Source of the DNA: Porticoccaceae bacterium
GTDB lineage: Bacteria; Pseudomonadota; Gammaproteobacteria; Pseudomonadales; Porticoccaceae
Length of the DNA stretch: 7,564 nt
Assembly: GCA_003491845.1 (NCBI GenBank)
Contig: DNBN01000251.1
Location: forward strand, 1-7,564
Direction: 5' to 3'
Shown here: piece after piece, positions 1 to 5,770 of the stretch
Layout: each line of letters begins with the position of its first letter
Position numbering within the stretch: position 1 is the first letter of the stretch
Position numbers and translations under genes: made by a program
Notes under the pieces: generated by a model
What the model was told of the DNA's origin: nothing
What the model saw: the letters and a program-made list of their open reading frames with translations, nothing else
The model's database searches: none

Positions 1-171
1 TAGAAAATTTTGCGCCGCTTCACGGTTGGTAGCGACTCGCTGGTGCTCATAAATACTTTGACCGGAGGCTATGAGCATGCAAGAAACTGCAAAACCGGCG
101 AAAAATTCGATTATAGTTGAGCTCAGTTTTTTAACATTTTTATCATATTGTTGTGCTTTTAAAAAACCCAT
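1..171 (-). CDS. Partial pilin-like protein with degenerate prepilin N-terminus (possible PilW-type minor pilin)
   Basis: This is an open frame of 57 codons from ATG at 171 that runs off the left edge without a stop. A GAGGAG ribosome site at 179-184, 7 nt before the ATG, supports the start. The N-terminus has a lysine-rich, polar leader (K5, K11, K14, K15), then S17-S18-T-I-I-E22, then about 16 apolar residues, then a polar helix-like stretch (SIYEHQRVATNREAAQNF). Leader, glutamate five residues after a small residue, and hydrophobic helix resemble a type IV prepilin signal. The usual Gly at -1 and Phe at +1 are both Ser here. The position, 24 nt after the 119-residue gene and in the same block as a FimT-like gene, suits a PilW-type minor pilin. 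A TadE-like protein or a plain single-span membrane protein are alternatives. The family call is an inference; the coding status is fairly sure. Confidence 0.5.
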   Translation of the reverse strand, partial: MGFLKAQQYDKNVKKLSSTIIEFFAGFAVSCMLIASGQSIYEHQRVATNREAAQNFL

Positions 172-178
172 CAGTTAA

Positions 179-184
179 CTCCTC
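179..184 (-). promoter_or_regulatory. Ribosome binding site fixing the start of the left-edge gene
   Basis: GAGGAG on the minus strand lies 7 nt before ATG 171 and inside the 24-nt gap after the stop codon of the 119-residue gene. It decides the start of the left-edge gene and suggests that the two genes share a transcript. Confidence 0.7.
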
Positions 185-195
185 ACTCTTTGATT

Positions 196-555
196 TCAAA
201 ATTTAAAGTGGCCTTGTGCCACAATATTGCTGTGCACATATGATGCTGGGGCGTTGGATACCAAGGTCTGAATTAAATATTCATTGTGCTGCTGACTAGG
301 CATTTGACTGTGGACTGGACGTATTGAGCTTTCGGCAAAACCCCGTATATGAATCACTGTGTTTAGATCGAGCTGAGCCCATGAGATAGTTGTTAAGACA
401 GCAGGGAGAGGCATAGCCTTCCAGTTGTAAGTAGGATTACCCTCGTCCCATAGTTGCATATTGGGAAATGACAGCGCACTTAAACCGGCCGATAAAAGAG
501 GGAACAATAAGAAACATATACACGCAACAATGCGTTTGTAATAGCTGACATCCAT
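196..555 (-). CDS. Hypothetical 119-residue protein with N-terminal hydrophobic segment
   Basis: I do not recognise this protein. It starts MDVSYYKR, then has an uninterrupted hydrophobic stretch at about residues 9-30 (IVACICFLLFPLLSAGLSAL). A positive charge precedes the stretch, as in a Sec signal peptide or an N-in membrane anchor. The remaining roughly 89 residues are polar and proline- and histidine-containing, with no cysteines and no motif I can name, and would lie outside the cytoplasm. There is no glutamate or Gly-Phe cleavage site, so it is not a canonical prepilin. It lies between a FimT-like gene and a pilin-like gene, roughly where pilV sits in many fimT-pilV-pilW clusters, so it may be a pilus- or secretion-associated accessory protein. 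The start at 555 is the only ATG before an in-frame TAA at 583-585. Its ribosome site is weak (GGGA about 8 nt upstream). Confidence 0.6.
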   Translation of the reverse strand: MDVSYYKRIVACICFLLFPLLSAGLSALSFPNMQLWDEGNPTYNWKAMPLPAVLTTISWAQLDLNTVIHIRGFAESSIRPVHSQMPSQQHNEYLIQTLVSNAPASYVHSNIVAQGHFKF

Positions 556-581
556 GTCTGTAATCCCAAATTGGTAGCGAA

Positions 582-609
582 ATTAAAACTTTTATTGTGT
601 TACTAACAA
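582..609 (-). promoter_or_regulatory. Candidate promoter for the 119-residue gene and left-edge gene
   Basis: On the minus strand, TTGTTA (604-609) and TTTAAT (582-587) are separated by 16 nt. They match the sigma-70 -35 and -10 consensus at 4/6 and 5/6 positions. The start codon follows 26 nt after the -10. The region is AT-rich, so chance matches are likely. The 11-bp palindrome TGTTACTAACA at 598-608 overlaps the -35. This is weak evidence only. Confidence 0.25.
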
Positions 610-714
610 AGCATAGAAAAATTCTGGGTAATTGCGCGCCGAAATCCTATTTTTTATTCAATATCGTATAAATTTTACTGAAATTGTGATGTACACCTCA
701 TTTTACAGGAGAAT

Positions 715-1290
715 TCAGCTCACCGGACACTCCACTTCATTGCCGTTGACATTGTGATAACCGTCACCATTGGTATCTGATGAAAGATATATACGACCAC
801 TGTAATAAAAAACCACCTTGCGACCAGTGCCCAATGCAGGGTTGTCATTACATACAAGAAAATTCCCCGACTCCATCGCAGAGCCTACCGGTTTAAATCG
901 TACGTAAGACTTATTGCGTCCAGAAGCCGATAAAACTACTGTTGTGCCTGTAATAACGGCCTCACTGACAACAATTTCGCCATTATCTATTTGATGGTTG
1001 TCATTAATATCTATAAATACATCAATGGCATCACCATTTTCGCTTACACAATGACCATTAATATCAATAACACAAGCTGTCACCATTTCGCCTTGAGTGA
1101 TAGCCAGATTTCGAGCCAGTTGCAGGGCATCGCGAATCGCGTAAGTCTGCGAGAGTATTTTCTGCTCTACCACTACTGCTGTATTGGAGGAAAATGATAG
1201 AGAGACTAAAATCGATATGATGGCCAAACAAAACAGCAACTCTAGCAGCGTGAAACCGACGTTTAATGCTGTAAAGCAGGTTCTCTTCAT
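715..1290 (-). CDS. fimT: GspH/FimT-family minor pilin (pseudopilin)
   Basis: The 191-residue prepilin has a 12-residue leader (MKRTCFTALNVG) followed by F-T-L-L-E: Gly12 at -1, Phe13 at +1 and Glu17 at +5. This is the class III signal cut and N-methylated by prepilin peptidase. A hydrophobic helix spans about residues 13-34. The GspH/FimT domain follows, with a helix carrying ALQLARNLAITQGE (about 55-68), a D-I-N-D-N segment ending N-G-E (94-105), the usual F-x-P-x-G (about 132-136), and a final strand with SGRIYL. Cysteines at 73, 81, 147 and 188 could form two disulphides. Members of the family prime or cap type IV pili, or act in type II secretion. I start at ATG 1290 because AAGGAAG lies 8 nt upstream; the in-frame TTG at 1296 would be only 2 nt from that site. 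GspH of a secretion system is an alternative, but the neighbours do not look like gsp genes. Confidence 0.88.
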   Translation of the reverse strand: MKRTCFTALNVGFTLLELLFCLAIISILVSLSFSSNTAVVVEQKILSQTYAIRDALQLARNLAITQGEMVTACVIDINGHCVSENGDAIDVFIDINDNHQIDNGEIVVSEAVITGTTVVLSASGRNKSYVRFKPVGSAMESGNFLVCNDNPALGTGRKVVFYYSGRIYLSSDTNGDGYHNVNGNEVECPVS

Positions 1291-1298
1291 TTGCAAAT

Positions 1299-1305
1299 CT
1301 TCCTT
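1299..1305 (-). promoter_or_regulatory. Ribosome binding site of the fimT-like gene
   Basis: AAGGAAG on the minus strand lies 8 nt before ATG 1290. It favours that ATG over the in-frame TTG two codons upstream. Confidence 0.7.
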
Positions 1306-1348
1306 GATTTACTGGTTTTCTGAATGAGAAAAGTAACCGATTAATTAT

Positions 1349-1369
1349 CAGTTTGTTTTGTGCAAACTG
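1349..1369. repeat. 7-bp perfect inverted repeat upstream of fimT
   Basis: CAGTTTG (1349-1355) and CAAACTG (1363-1369) are exact reverse complements around a 7-nt loop. They lie about 59 nt before the fimT start codon. No T-run follows on either strand, so an intrinsic terminator is unlikely. An operator or a leader-RNA hairpin are possible. The arms are seen directly; any role is not. Confidence 0.4.
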
Positions 1370-1480
1370 GTCGAGTGCCGAGAAAAAAAATGGCGTCGTT
1401 TCCAATAATTTGTGCAGCAATGTAAGTGTAGAGGATTTGACCTATGCTAAAGACGTTAATTGTGACCAAGGAAATTCTCG

Positions 1481-1505
1481 AACGCCCTGAGCGTTACCCG
1501 GGGCG
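1481..1505. repeat. Small competing inverted repeats downstream of hutG
   Basis: AACGC (1481-1485) pairs with GCGTT (1491-1495) around a 5-nt loop. CGCCC (1483-1487) can instead pair with GGGCG (1501-1505). They lie 17-41 nt past the hutG stop codon on the operon's transcribed strand. This is where a terminator would be expected, but the stems are short and no clear U-run follows, so a Rho-independent terminator is only a weak possibility. Confidence 0.25.
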
Positions 1506-1521
1506 AGCACTCTAAACGACG

Positions 1522-2322
1522 TTACTCGCTTCGATAGCACGTCATGATGACTATTATTTTCATTAAAACGTCACTCAATCTCTCAGCCTTTTTGGAGTCC
1601 AGTTCAGGCACCTTTTGGTCAGTCATTTGATCAGATAAGTAGGCAGACTGGGCGATCTCCATCTGCACCGCCTGAACCGAAGCTTGGGGATCTCCGTAGT
1701 GACGGGTAATGTACCCACCTTTAAAACGACCATTATGCACCGACGTAAAACCGCTTTTATGTATAACTGAGTACAGATCTTGAGCGAGTCGGGGATGGCA
1801 AGATCGGTTATCTGCCGTGCCCAAATTAAGGCTTGGTAACCTGCCATCAAAGAAGCGTGGAACCTCGGCAGCAATACTGTGTGCGTCCCATAGCAGTGCA
1901 TAACCATGAATAGTTTTGATTCTTTCCAGTTCTGCAGAAAGTGCCTGATGATAAGGTTGCCAGTAGCGTTCTCTGCGCAGTGCTATTTCATCGTCATTTG
2001 GCAGTTCACCATGTCGATAGACGGGTTGGTCTGCAAAAGTACTAGTGGGACAGAGCTCCGTTTCTCGCTGCCCAGGATAAAGGGCGGCACCTTCGCTAGA
2101 TCGATTGACATCGATGACATAGCGAGAGTAGTTGGCAGTCACTGTGGATACCGGAAGGCGAGCCAGAAATTTATAAAGTTGAGGTACATACCAATCAGTA
2201 TCCGCTAGTCGCTTCCCCTCCAGGGTAAATCGCTGTCTGATCGAATCGGGAACCTCGGTGCCAGAGTGAGGAAAACTCACCAACAACGGCCCGGCAGCCT
2301 GCACAACAGTCACTATTTCCAT
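1522..2322 (-). CDS. hutG: N-formylglutamate deformylase (amidohydrolase)
   Basis: This cytoplasmic enzyme hydrolyses N-formyl-L-glutamate to glutamate and formate, the last step of the five-step histidine route. The 266 residues match the usual length of the N-formylglutamate amidohydrolase family. Recognisable segments in order are SFPHSGTEVP (16-25), D41-T-D-W (41-44), YSRYVIDVNR (65-74), LWDAHSI (144-150), a NLGT segment (166-169), a GRFKGGYITRHYG segment (198-210) and QMEIAQSAYL (220-229). The His/Asp/Glu in the SFPHSG, DAHS and MEIAQ segments are the likely metal and active-site residues of the family. It is not the arginase-like formimidoylglutamase, which also carries the name HutG. 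The ATG comes 2 nt after the hutH stop (TAA-GA-ATG) with only a weak upstream ribosome site, so translational coupling to hutH is likely. It is the last gene of the hutU-hutH-hutG operon. Confidence 0.95.
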   Translation of the reverse strand: MEIVTVVQAAGPLLVSFPHSGTEVPDSIRQRFTLEGKRLADTDWYVPQLYKFLARLPVSTVTANYSRYVIDVNRSSEGAALYPGQRETELCPTSTFADQPVYRHGELPNDDEIALRRERYWQPYHQALSAELERIKTIHGYALLWDAHSIAAEVPRFFDGRLPSLNLGTADNRSCHPRLAQDLYSVIHKSGFTSVHNGRFKGGYITRHYGDPQASVQAVQMEIAQSAYLSDQMTDQKVPELDSKKAERLSDVLMKIIVIMTCYRSE

Positions 2323-2324
2323 TC

Positions 2325-3881
2325 TTAAACGTTTCCCGAAGGCAAAATATCATTTACCAGCACAAAGAAATAGTCACTTTGAATTAACTTTTTCGCCGCT
2401 TCAATATCGGGAGCAAAGAAGCGATCTTCTGTGTAACTGGGCACTAGAGTCCTTATCTCATCAACCACATGCTGGAGCGGCAATGAGGTATGGTGTGGCA
2501 AATGAAATTCCACCGCTTGCGCCGCACTTAACAGCTCCACTGCAAGTACATAATTACTATTTTCTGTCATATCTCGCAACCGTCGCGCACCAAAAGTTGC
2601 CATACTTACATGGTCCTCTTGATTGGCCGACGTTGGAATACTGTCCACACTGGCCGGATGTGCCAAACTCTTATTCTCTGACACCAGCGCAGCTGCAGTA
2701 ACCTGTGCAATCATAAAGCCAGAATTTAAACCACTGTTTTCCACCAAAAACGCCGGTAACCCACCATTCATAGAAGGATCCACCAACAGCGAGATACGTC
2801 GCTCAGATATGGATGCAATCTCAGCAATAGCCAATGCTAAATTGTCCGCAGCAAAAGCCACAGGTTCAGCATGAAAATTACCGCCGGAGAGTGCTTCTAA
2901 GGTATCAGCAAAAATCAATGGATTGTCAGTTACTGCATTGGCTTCAATTTGCAGTGTGCGAGCACTGTTATTTATGATATCTAAACAGGCTCCCATGACT
3001 TGTGGCTGACATCGTAAGGAATAGGGATCCTGAACCTTTTCACAGTTAACATGGGACTCCAAAATACTGCTGCTGTGTAAAAAATGAGTATATTTTTTAG
3101 CGACTGCAATCTGTCCTGGCTGACCGCGAAGTTGATGAATACGATCATCGAAGGGGACGGTGCTACCTTTCATTGCATCCACCGACAAGGCGCCGGTAAC
3201 CACTGCTGCAGCAAACAAATTTTCAGTTTCAAACAAGGCAGCCAGTGCCAATGCAGTTGAGACTTGAGTACCATTAAGAAGCGCTAAACCTTCTTTAGGA
3301 CCCAGCTCCAGTGCTGTTAGCCCAGCCTCATTTAAAGCTTCAGTAGCGGTCATTAACTGACCTTTGAAGTGAACATCGCCAACGCCAATCAGGGCCGCAG
3401 CCAAATGTGCTAAAGGCGCCAAATCACCCGAGGCGCCGACAGAACCTTTACTGGGAATACAGGGAAGTATGTCCTGATGATAAAACTCTATAAGTAGTTG
3501 TACTACGGATGATCTTACACCTGAATATCCTTGGGACAAACTAATAATTTTTAGAATAATAATCAGTCGAACCACGGCATGGTCAATTAATTGGCCAACA
3601 CCAGTACAGTGTGAGAGCACTAGATTACGTTGCAACACACCAAGTTGATCATTCTCAACACGGGTTTTGGCTAAGAGTCCAAACCCTGTATTGATGCCGT
3701 AAGCAGCACTACCTTTGTCGACAATATTTTGAACGGCTGCTGCGCTTTTATTTATATCATTCCAAGCGTCTGGATAAAGTTTAAAAGGGCAATGGTTAAT
3801 GTAAAAATCTCGTAACTGAGCCAAAGAAACTACGCCAGGTTCTAGGGTTATCGTATTATTTTCGGTCATAAATTGGGGCAT
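2325..3881 (-). CDS. hutH: Histidine ammonia-lyase (histidase)
   Basis: This enzyme catalyses the first step of histidine breakdown: L-histidine to trans-urocanate and ammonia, in the cytoplasm, normally as a tetramer. The 518 residues are close to the family's 500-515. Ala150-Ser151-Gly152, inside GSVGASGDLAPLAH, is the triad that self-cyclises into the MIO electrophile. YGINTGFG (61-68) supplies the catalytic Tyr61, LSHCTG holds His91, LLNGT (201-205) holds the conserved Asn203, and SANQEDHVSM (418-427) holds Glu422. All key residues are present, so the enzyme should be active. I chose the ATG at 3881, not the one at 3869, because GAGGAG lies 6 nt before it. It sits 11 nt downstream of hutU and 2 nt upstream of hutG. 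Phenylalanine or tyrosine ammonia-lyase is excluded in practice by the hut context and the histidase-like active-site segments. Confidence 0.98.
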   Translation of the reverse strand: MPQFMTENNTITLEPGVVSLAQLRDFYINHCPFKLYPDAWNDINKSAAAVQNIVDKGSAAYGINTGFGLLAKTRVENDQLGVLQRNLVLSHCTGVGQLIDHAVVRLIIILKIISLSQGYSGVRSSVVQLLIEFYHQDILPCIPSKGSVGASGDLAPLAHLAAALIGVGDVHFKGQLMTATEALNEAGLTALELGPKEGLALLNGTQVSTALALAALFETENLFAAAVVTGALSVDAMKGSTVPFDDRIHQLRGQPGQIAVAKKYTHFLHSSSILESHVNCEKVQDPYSLRCQPQVMGACLDIINNSARTLQIEANAVTDNPLIFADTLEALSGGNFHAEPVAFAADNLALAIAEIASISERRISLLVDPSMNGGLPAFLVENSGLNSGFMIAQVTAAALVSENKSLAHPASVDSIPTSANQEDHVSMATFGARRLRDMTENSNYVLAVELLSAAQAVEFHLPHHTSLPLQHVVDEIRTLVPSYTEDRFFAPDIEAAKKLIQSDYFFVLVNDILPSGNV

Positions 3882-3887
3882 TGCAGT

Positions 3888-3893
3888 CTCCTC
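3888..3893 (-). promoter_or_regulatory. hutH ribosome binding site overlapping the hutU stop
   Basis: GAGGAG on the minus strand lies 6 nt before hutH ATG 3881. Its first base is the last base of the hutU TAG stop. Ribosomes ending hutU therefore finish on the hutH loading site, which suggests coupled translation. Confidence 0.75.
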
Positions 3894-5590
3894 TACTCCT
3901 TTAAGCTACTGTTGGCGATGCCAAGCATTGGTACATTTAGGCCTTTGTCTTTCGCACAGGCAACAGCATCCTCATAACCCGCATCAGCATGCCTAACTAC
4001 ACCAGTGGCTGGATCATTCCAAAGTACCCGCTCCAACCGCTTAGCTGCCTGTTTAGAACCATCTGCAACTATAACGACCCCAGAGTGCTGAGAATAACCC
4101 ATGCCAACGCCACCCCCATGATGTATTGATACCCAAGTCGCACCGCTAGCGGTATTTAGCAGCGCATTGAGTAAAGGCCAATCTGATACCGCATCAGAGC
4201 CGTCAAGCATAGACTCTGTCTCACGATTAGGACTGGCAACAGAACCGGAATCAAGATGGTCGCGGCCAATGACAATGGGCGCTTTCAATTCACCACTAGC
4301 TACCATCTCATTAAATGCCATCGCAAGGCGATGACGCTCGCCTAGTCCAACCCAACATATGCGTGCGGGCAATCCTTGGAAACTAATTCGTTGTCGCGCC
4401 ATATCTAACCAATTGTGCAGATGTTTATCATCAGGTATGAGTTCTTTAACTTTGGCGTCAGTTTTATAAATATCCTCAGGATCACCACTTAAAGCAACCC
4501 ACCGGAACGGCCCAATACCTCGACAAAAAAGTGGTCGCACATAGGCTGGTACAAAGCCAGGGAAATCAAAGGCATTCTTAACGCCCGCATTAAAGGCTTC
4601 CTGACGGATATTGTTACCATAATCAAAGGTGGGAATACCCATCTTATGGAAATCTAGTAGCGCTTGAACATGAGTTGCCATGGATATGCGCGATGCCGCC
4701 ATTACCTGTGCCTGATCCGTGGTTTGCAACTGTTTCCATTTTTCCGCTGTCCAACCACTGGGTAAATAACCGTGAATAGGGTCATGAGCCGAGGTTTGAT
4801 CAGTTACTGCATCCGGACGAATACCACGTCTAATCATCTCTGGTAAAACCTCTGCGGCATTACCTAACAGACCTACTGAAACCACTTTCCCTTCGCTAAT
4901 GGCAGTATTAATGATCTCCATGGCTTCATCCAAAGTGTACGCTTTTTTATCGACGTAGCCTGTACGCAGACGAAAATCAATGTGTTTCTCCTGACATTCA
5001 ATAGTGAGACTGCAAGCCCCGGCAAGACTCGCAGCCAAGGGTTGTGCACCGCCCATACCACCAAGCCCGGCTGTAAGTATCCATCGTCCCGATAAATCGC
5101 CGTTATAATGCTGCCTACCCATTTCGACGAAGGTTTCGTAGGTACCTTGAACAATGCCCTGACTGCCAATGTAAATCCACGAGCCAGCGGTCATTTGTCC
5201 ATACATAGCCAAACCTTTGCGATCGAGCTCATTGAAATGCTCCCAATTAGCCCATTTGGGAACCAGATTAGAATTAGCTATAAGCACCCGAGGTGCCTCT
5301 GAGTGGGTCTTTGCAACCATTACCGGCTTACCGCTTTGCACCAGTAATGTCTCATCTTCATTTAAATCACGCAGACATTGGATGATTTTTTCATAACTCT
5401 GCCAATCTCTAGCTGCTTTGCCAATGCCACCATATACCACTAGATCTTCCGGTCGTTCGGCAACGTCAGGATGTAAATTGTTCATTAACATCCGCAATGG
5501 CGCCTCTGTTGTCCAATGTTTAGCGGTCATTTGGGTTCCAATTGGAGCCTTTACTTGTCGTGGTGTTTTATTTTGATACTCAGAGGTCAT
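3893..5590 (-). CDS. hutU: Urocanate hydratase (urocanase)
   Basis: This enzyme converts urocanate to 4-imidazolone-5-propionate, the second step of the pathway, using tightly bound NAD+ as an electrophile. The 565 residues compare with a usual 555-560. Family hallmarks in order are [11 protein letters not shown] (51-61), SGKPV (86-90), the NAD-binding glycine-rich [10 protein letters not shown] (175-184), DQTSAHDP (264-271), [14 protein letters not shown] (356-369), and [14 protein letters not shown] (406-419) with the active-site Cys412, followed by [14 protein letters not shown] (441-454) and [13 protein letters not shown] (490-502). No key residue is missing. The ATG at 5590 has AAAGGA 6 nt upstream. 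It is the first gene of the minus-strand operon, transcribed divergently from hutI. Its substrate urocanate is the usual inducer that releases HutC, so hutU activity should limit induction. Confidence 0.98.
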   Translation of the reverse strand: MTSEYQNKTPRQVKAPIGTQMTAKHWTTEAPLRMLMNNLHPDVAERPEDLVVYGGIGKAARDWQSYEKIIQCLRDLNEDETLLVQSGKPVMVAKTHSEAPRVLIANSNLVPKWANWEHFNELDRKGLAMYGQMTAGSWIYIGSQGIVQGTYETFVEMGRQHYNGDLSGRWILTAGLGGMGGAQPLAASLAGACSLTIECQEKHIDFRLRTGYVDKKAYTLDEAMEIINTAISEGKVVSVGLLGNAAEVLPEMIRRGIRPDAVTDQTSAHDPIHGYLPSGWTAEKWKQLQTTDQAQVMAASRISMATHVQALLDFHKMGIPTFDYGNNIRQEAFNAGVKNAFDFPGFVPAYVRPLFCRGIGPFRWVALSGDPEDIYKTDAKVKELIPDDKHLHNWLDMARQRISFQGLPARICWVGLGERHRLAMAFNEMVASGELKAPIVIGRDHLDSGSVASPNRETESMLDGSDAVSDWPLLNALLNTASGATWVSIHHGGGVGMGYSQHSGVVIVADGSKQAAKRLERVLWNDPATGVVRHADAGYEDAVACAKDKGLNVPMLGIANSSLKE

Positions 5591-5596
5591 GCTAAT

Positions 5597-5602
5597 TCCT
5601 TT
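5597..5602 (-). promoter_or_regulatory. hutU ribosome binding site
   Basis: AAAGGA on the minus strand lies 6 nt before hutU ATG 5590, a standard spacing. It supports that start. Confidence 0.65.
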
Positions 5603-5632
5603 AAATATATCATTTCAGCTTGGCTATAAATC

Positions 5633-5648
5633 TACCGTTCTATCGGTA
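5633..5648. repeat. Inverted repeat TACCG-N6-CGGTA in the hutU leader
   Basis: TACCG (5633-5637) and CGGTA (5644-5648) are exact reverse complements 6 nt apart, about 43 nt before the hutU start codon. They could be a protein site or a small hairpin in the hutU leader RNA. The half-sites differ from the TATACAG elements nearby. Confidence 0.35.
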
Positions 5649-5658
5649 AATACGAAGA

Positions 5659-5688
5659 TATACAGCAAAATCTGTATAGTCTTGTCTA
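5659..5688 (-). promoter_or_regulatory. Possible hutU promoter
   Basis: On the minus strand, TAGACA (5683-5688, 5/6 to the -35 consensus) lies 18 nt before TGTATA (5659-5664), a poor -10. The partly overlapping TATATC (5657-5662) is a slightly better hexamer at 20 nt. The -35 would share bases with the hutI -35 on the other strand. The site is plausible but weak. TTTACC...TATAGC nearer the gene is an alternative. Confidence 0.25.
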
Positions 5689-5694
5689 TACAGG
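5681..5694. promoter_or_regulatory. Predicted HutC operator
   Basis: The 14-mer CTTGTCTATACAGG is an imperfect palindrome whose core GTCTATAC (5684-5691) fits the GT-N-TA-N-AC pattern known for the HutC subfamily of GntR regulators. It sits between divergent hutU and hutI and overlaps the predicted -35 elements of both promoters, so bound HutC should block both. A second core with one mismatch, TTCTATAC, lies at 5703-5710 over the predicted hutI -10. A hutC gene in the same cluster supports the assignment. Confidence 0.65.
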
Positions 5695-5711
5695 TAAAGA
5701 TATTCTATACT
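5682..5711 (+). promoter_or_regulatory. Predicted hutI promoter
   Basis: The -35 TTGTCT (5682-5687, 4/6) and -10 TATACT (5706-5711, 5/6) are separated by 18 nt. The -35 lies inside the best operator and the -10 inside the mismatched one. The start of transcription would be near 5718, giving a leader of about 53 nt. Confidence 0.45.
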
Positions 5712-5770
5712 GTTCACTCACGCAACATTTATATCAAACATTTTTACATAACAACGGTGCGATTATCGCT

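Larger units (their letters stand above)
5658..5712. promoter_or_regulatory. Array of four CTATACAG-like half-sites between hutU and hutI
   Basis: Four related half-sites alternate here: ATATACAG (5658-5665), CTGTATAG (5672-5679, inverted), CTATACAG (5686-5693) and CTATACTG (5705-5712, one mismatch). The first and second form a perfect 7-bp inverted repeat, and the second and third a perfect 8-bp inverted repeat, each with a 6-nt spacer. The third contains the best HutC-like core. The arrangement suggests several HutC dimers, or HutC plus another factor, on one control region. The repeats are seen directly; protein binding is inferred. Confidence 0.6.

Noticed and set aside
514..531. Lipobox-like I-V-A-C near the start of the 119-residue protein
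   Set aside because: The cysteine lies at residue 12, before rather than after the hydrophobic stretch, so it cannot be a lipoprotein signal.
991..1197. Plus-strand reading frame of 68 codons inside the fimT-like gene
   Set aside because: It is the antisense shadow of a gene with clear family motifs; no ribosome site or recognisable product.
715..1296. TTG 1296 as the start of the fimT-like gene
   Set aside because: The ribosome site AAGGAAG would be only 2 nt away. ATG 1290 has normal spacing and gives a typical 12-residue leader.
5591..5770. CRP-type site (TGTGA-N6-TCACA) for catabolite control of hut
   Set aside because: No adequate match was found by eye on either strand in the divergent region.
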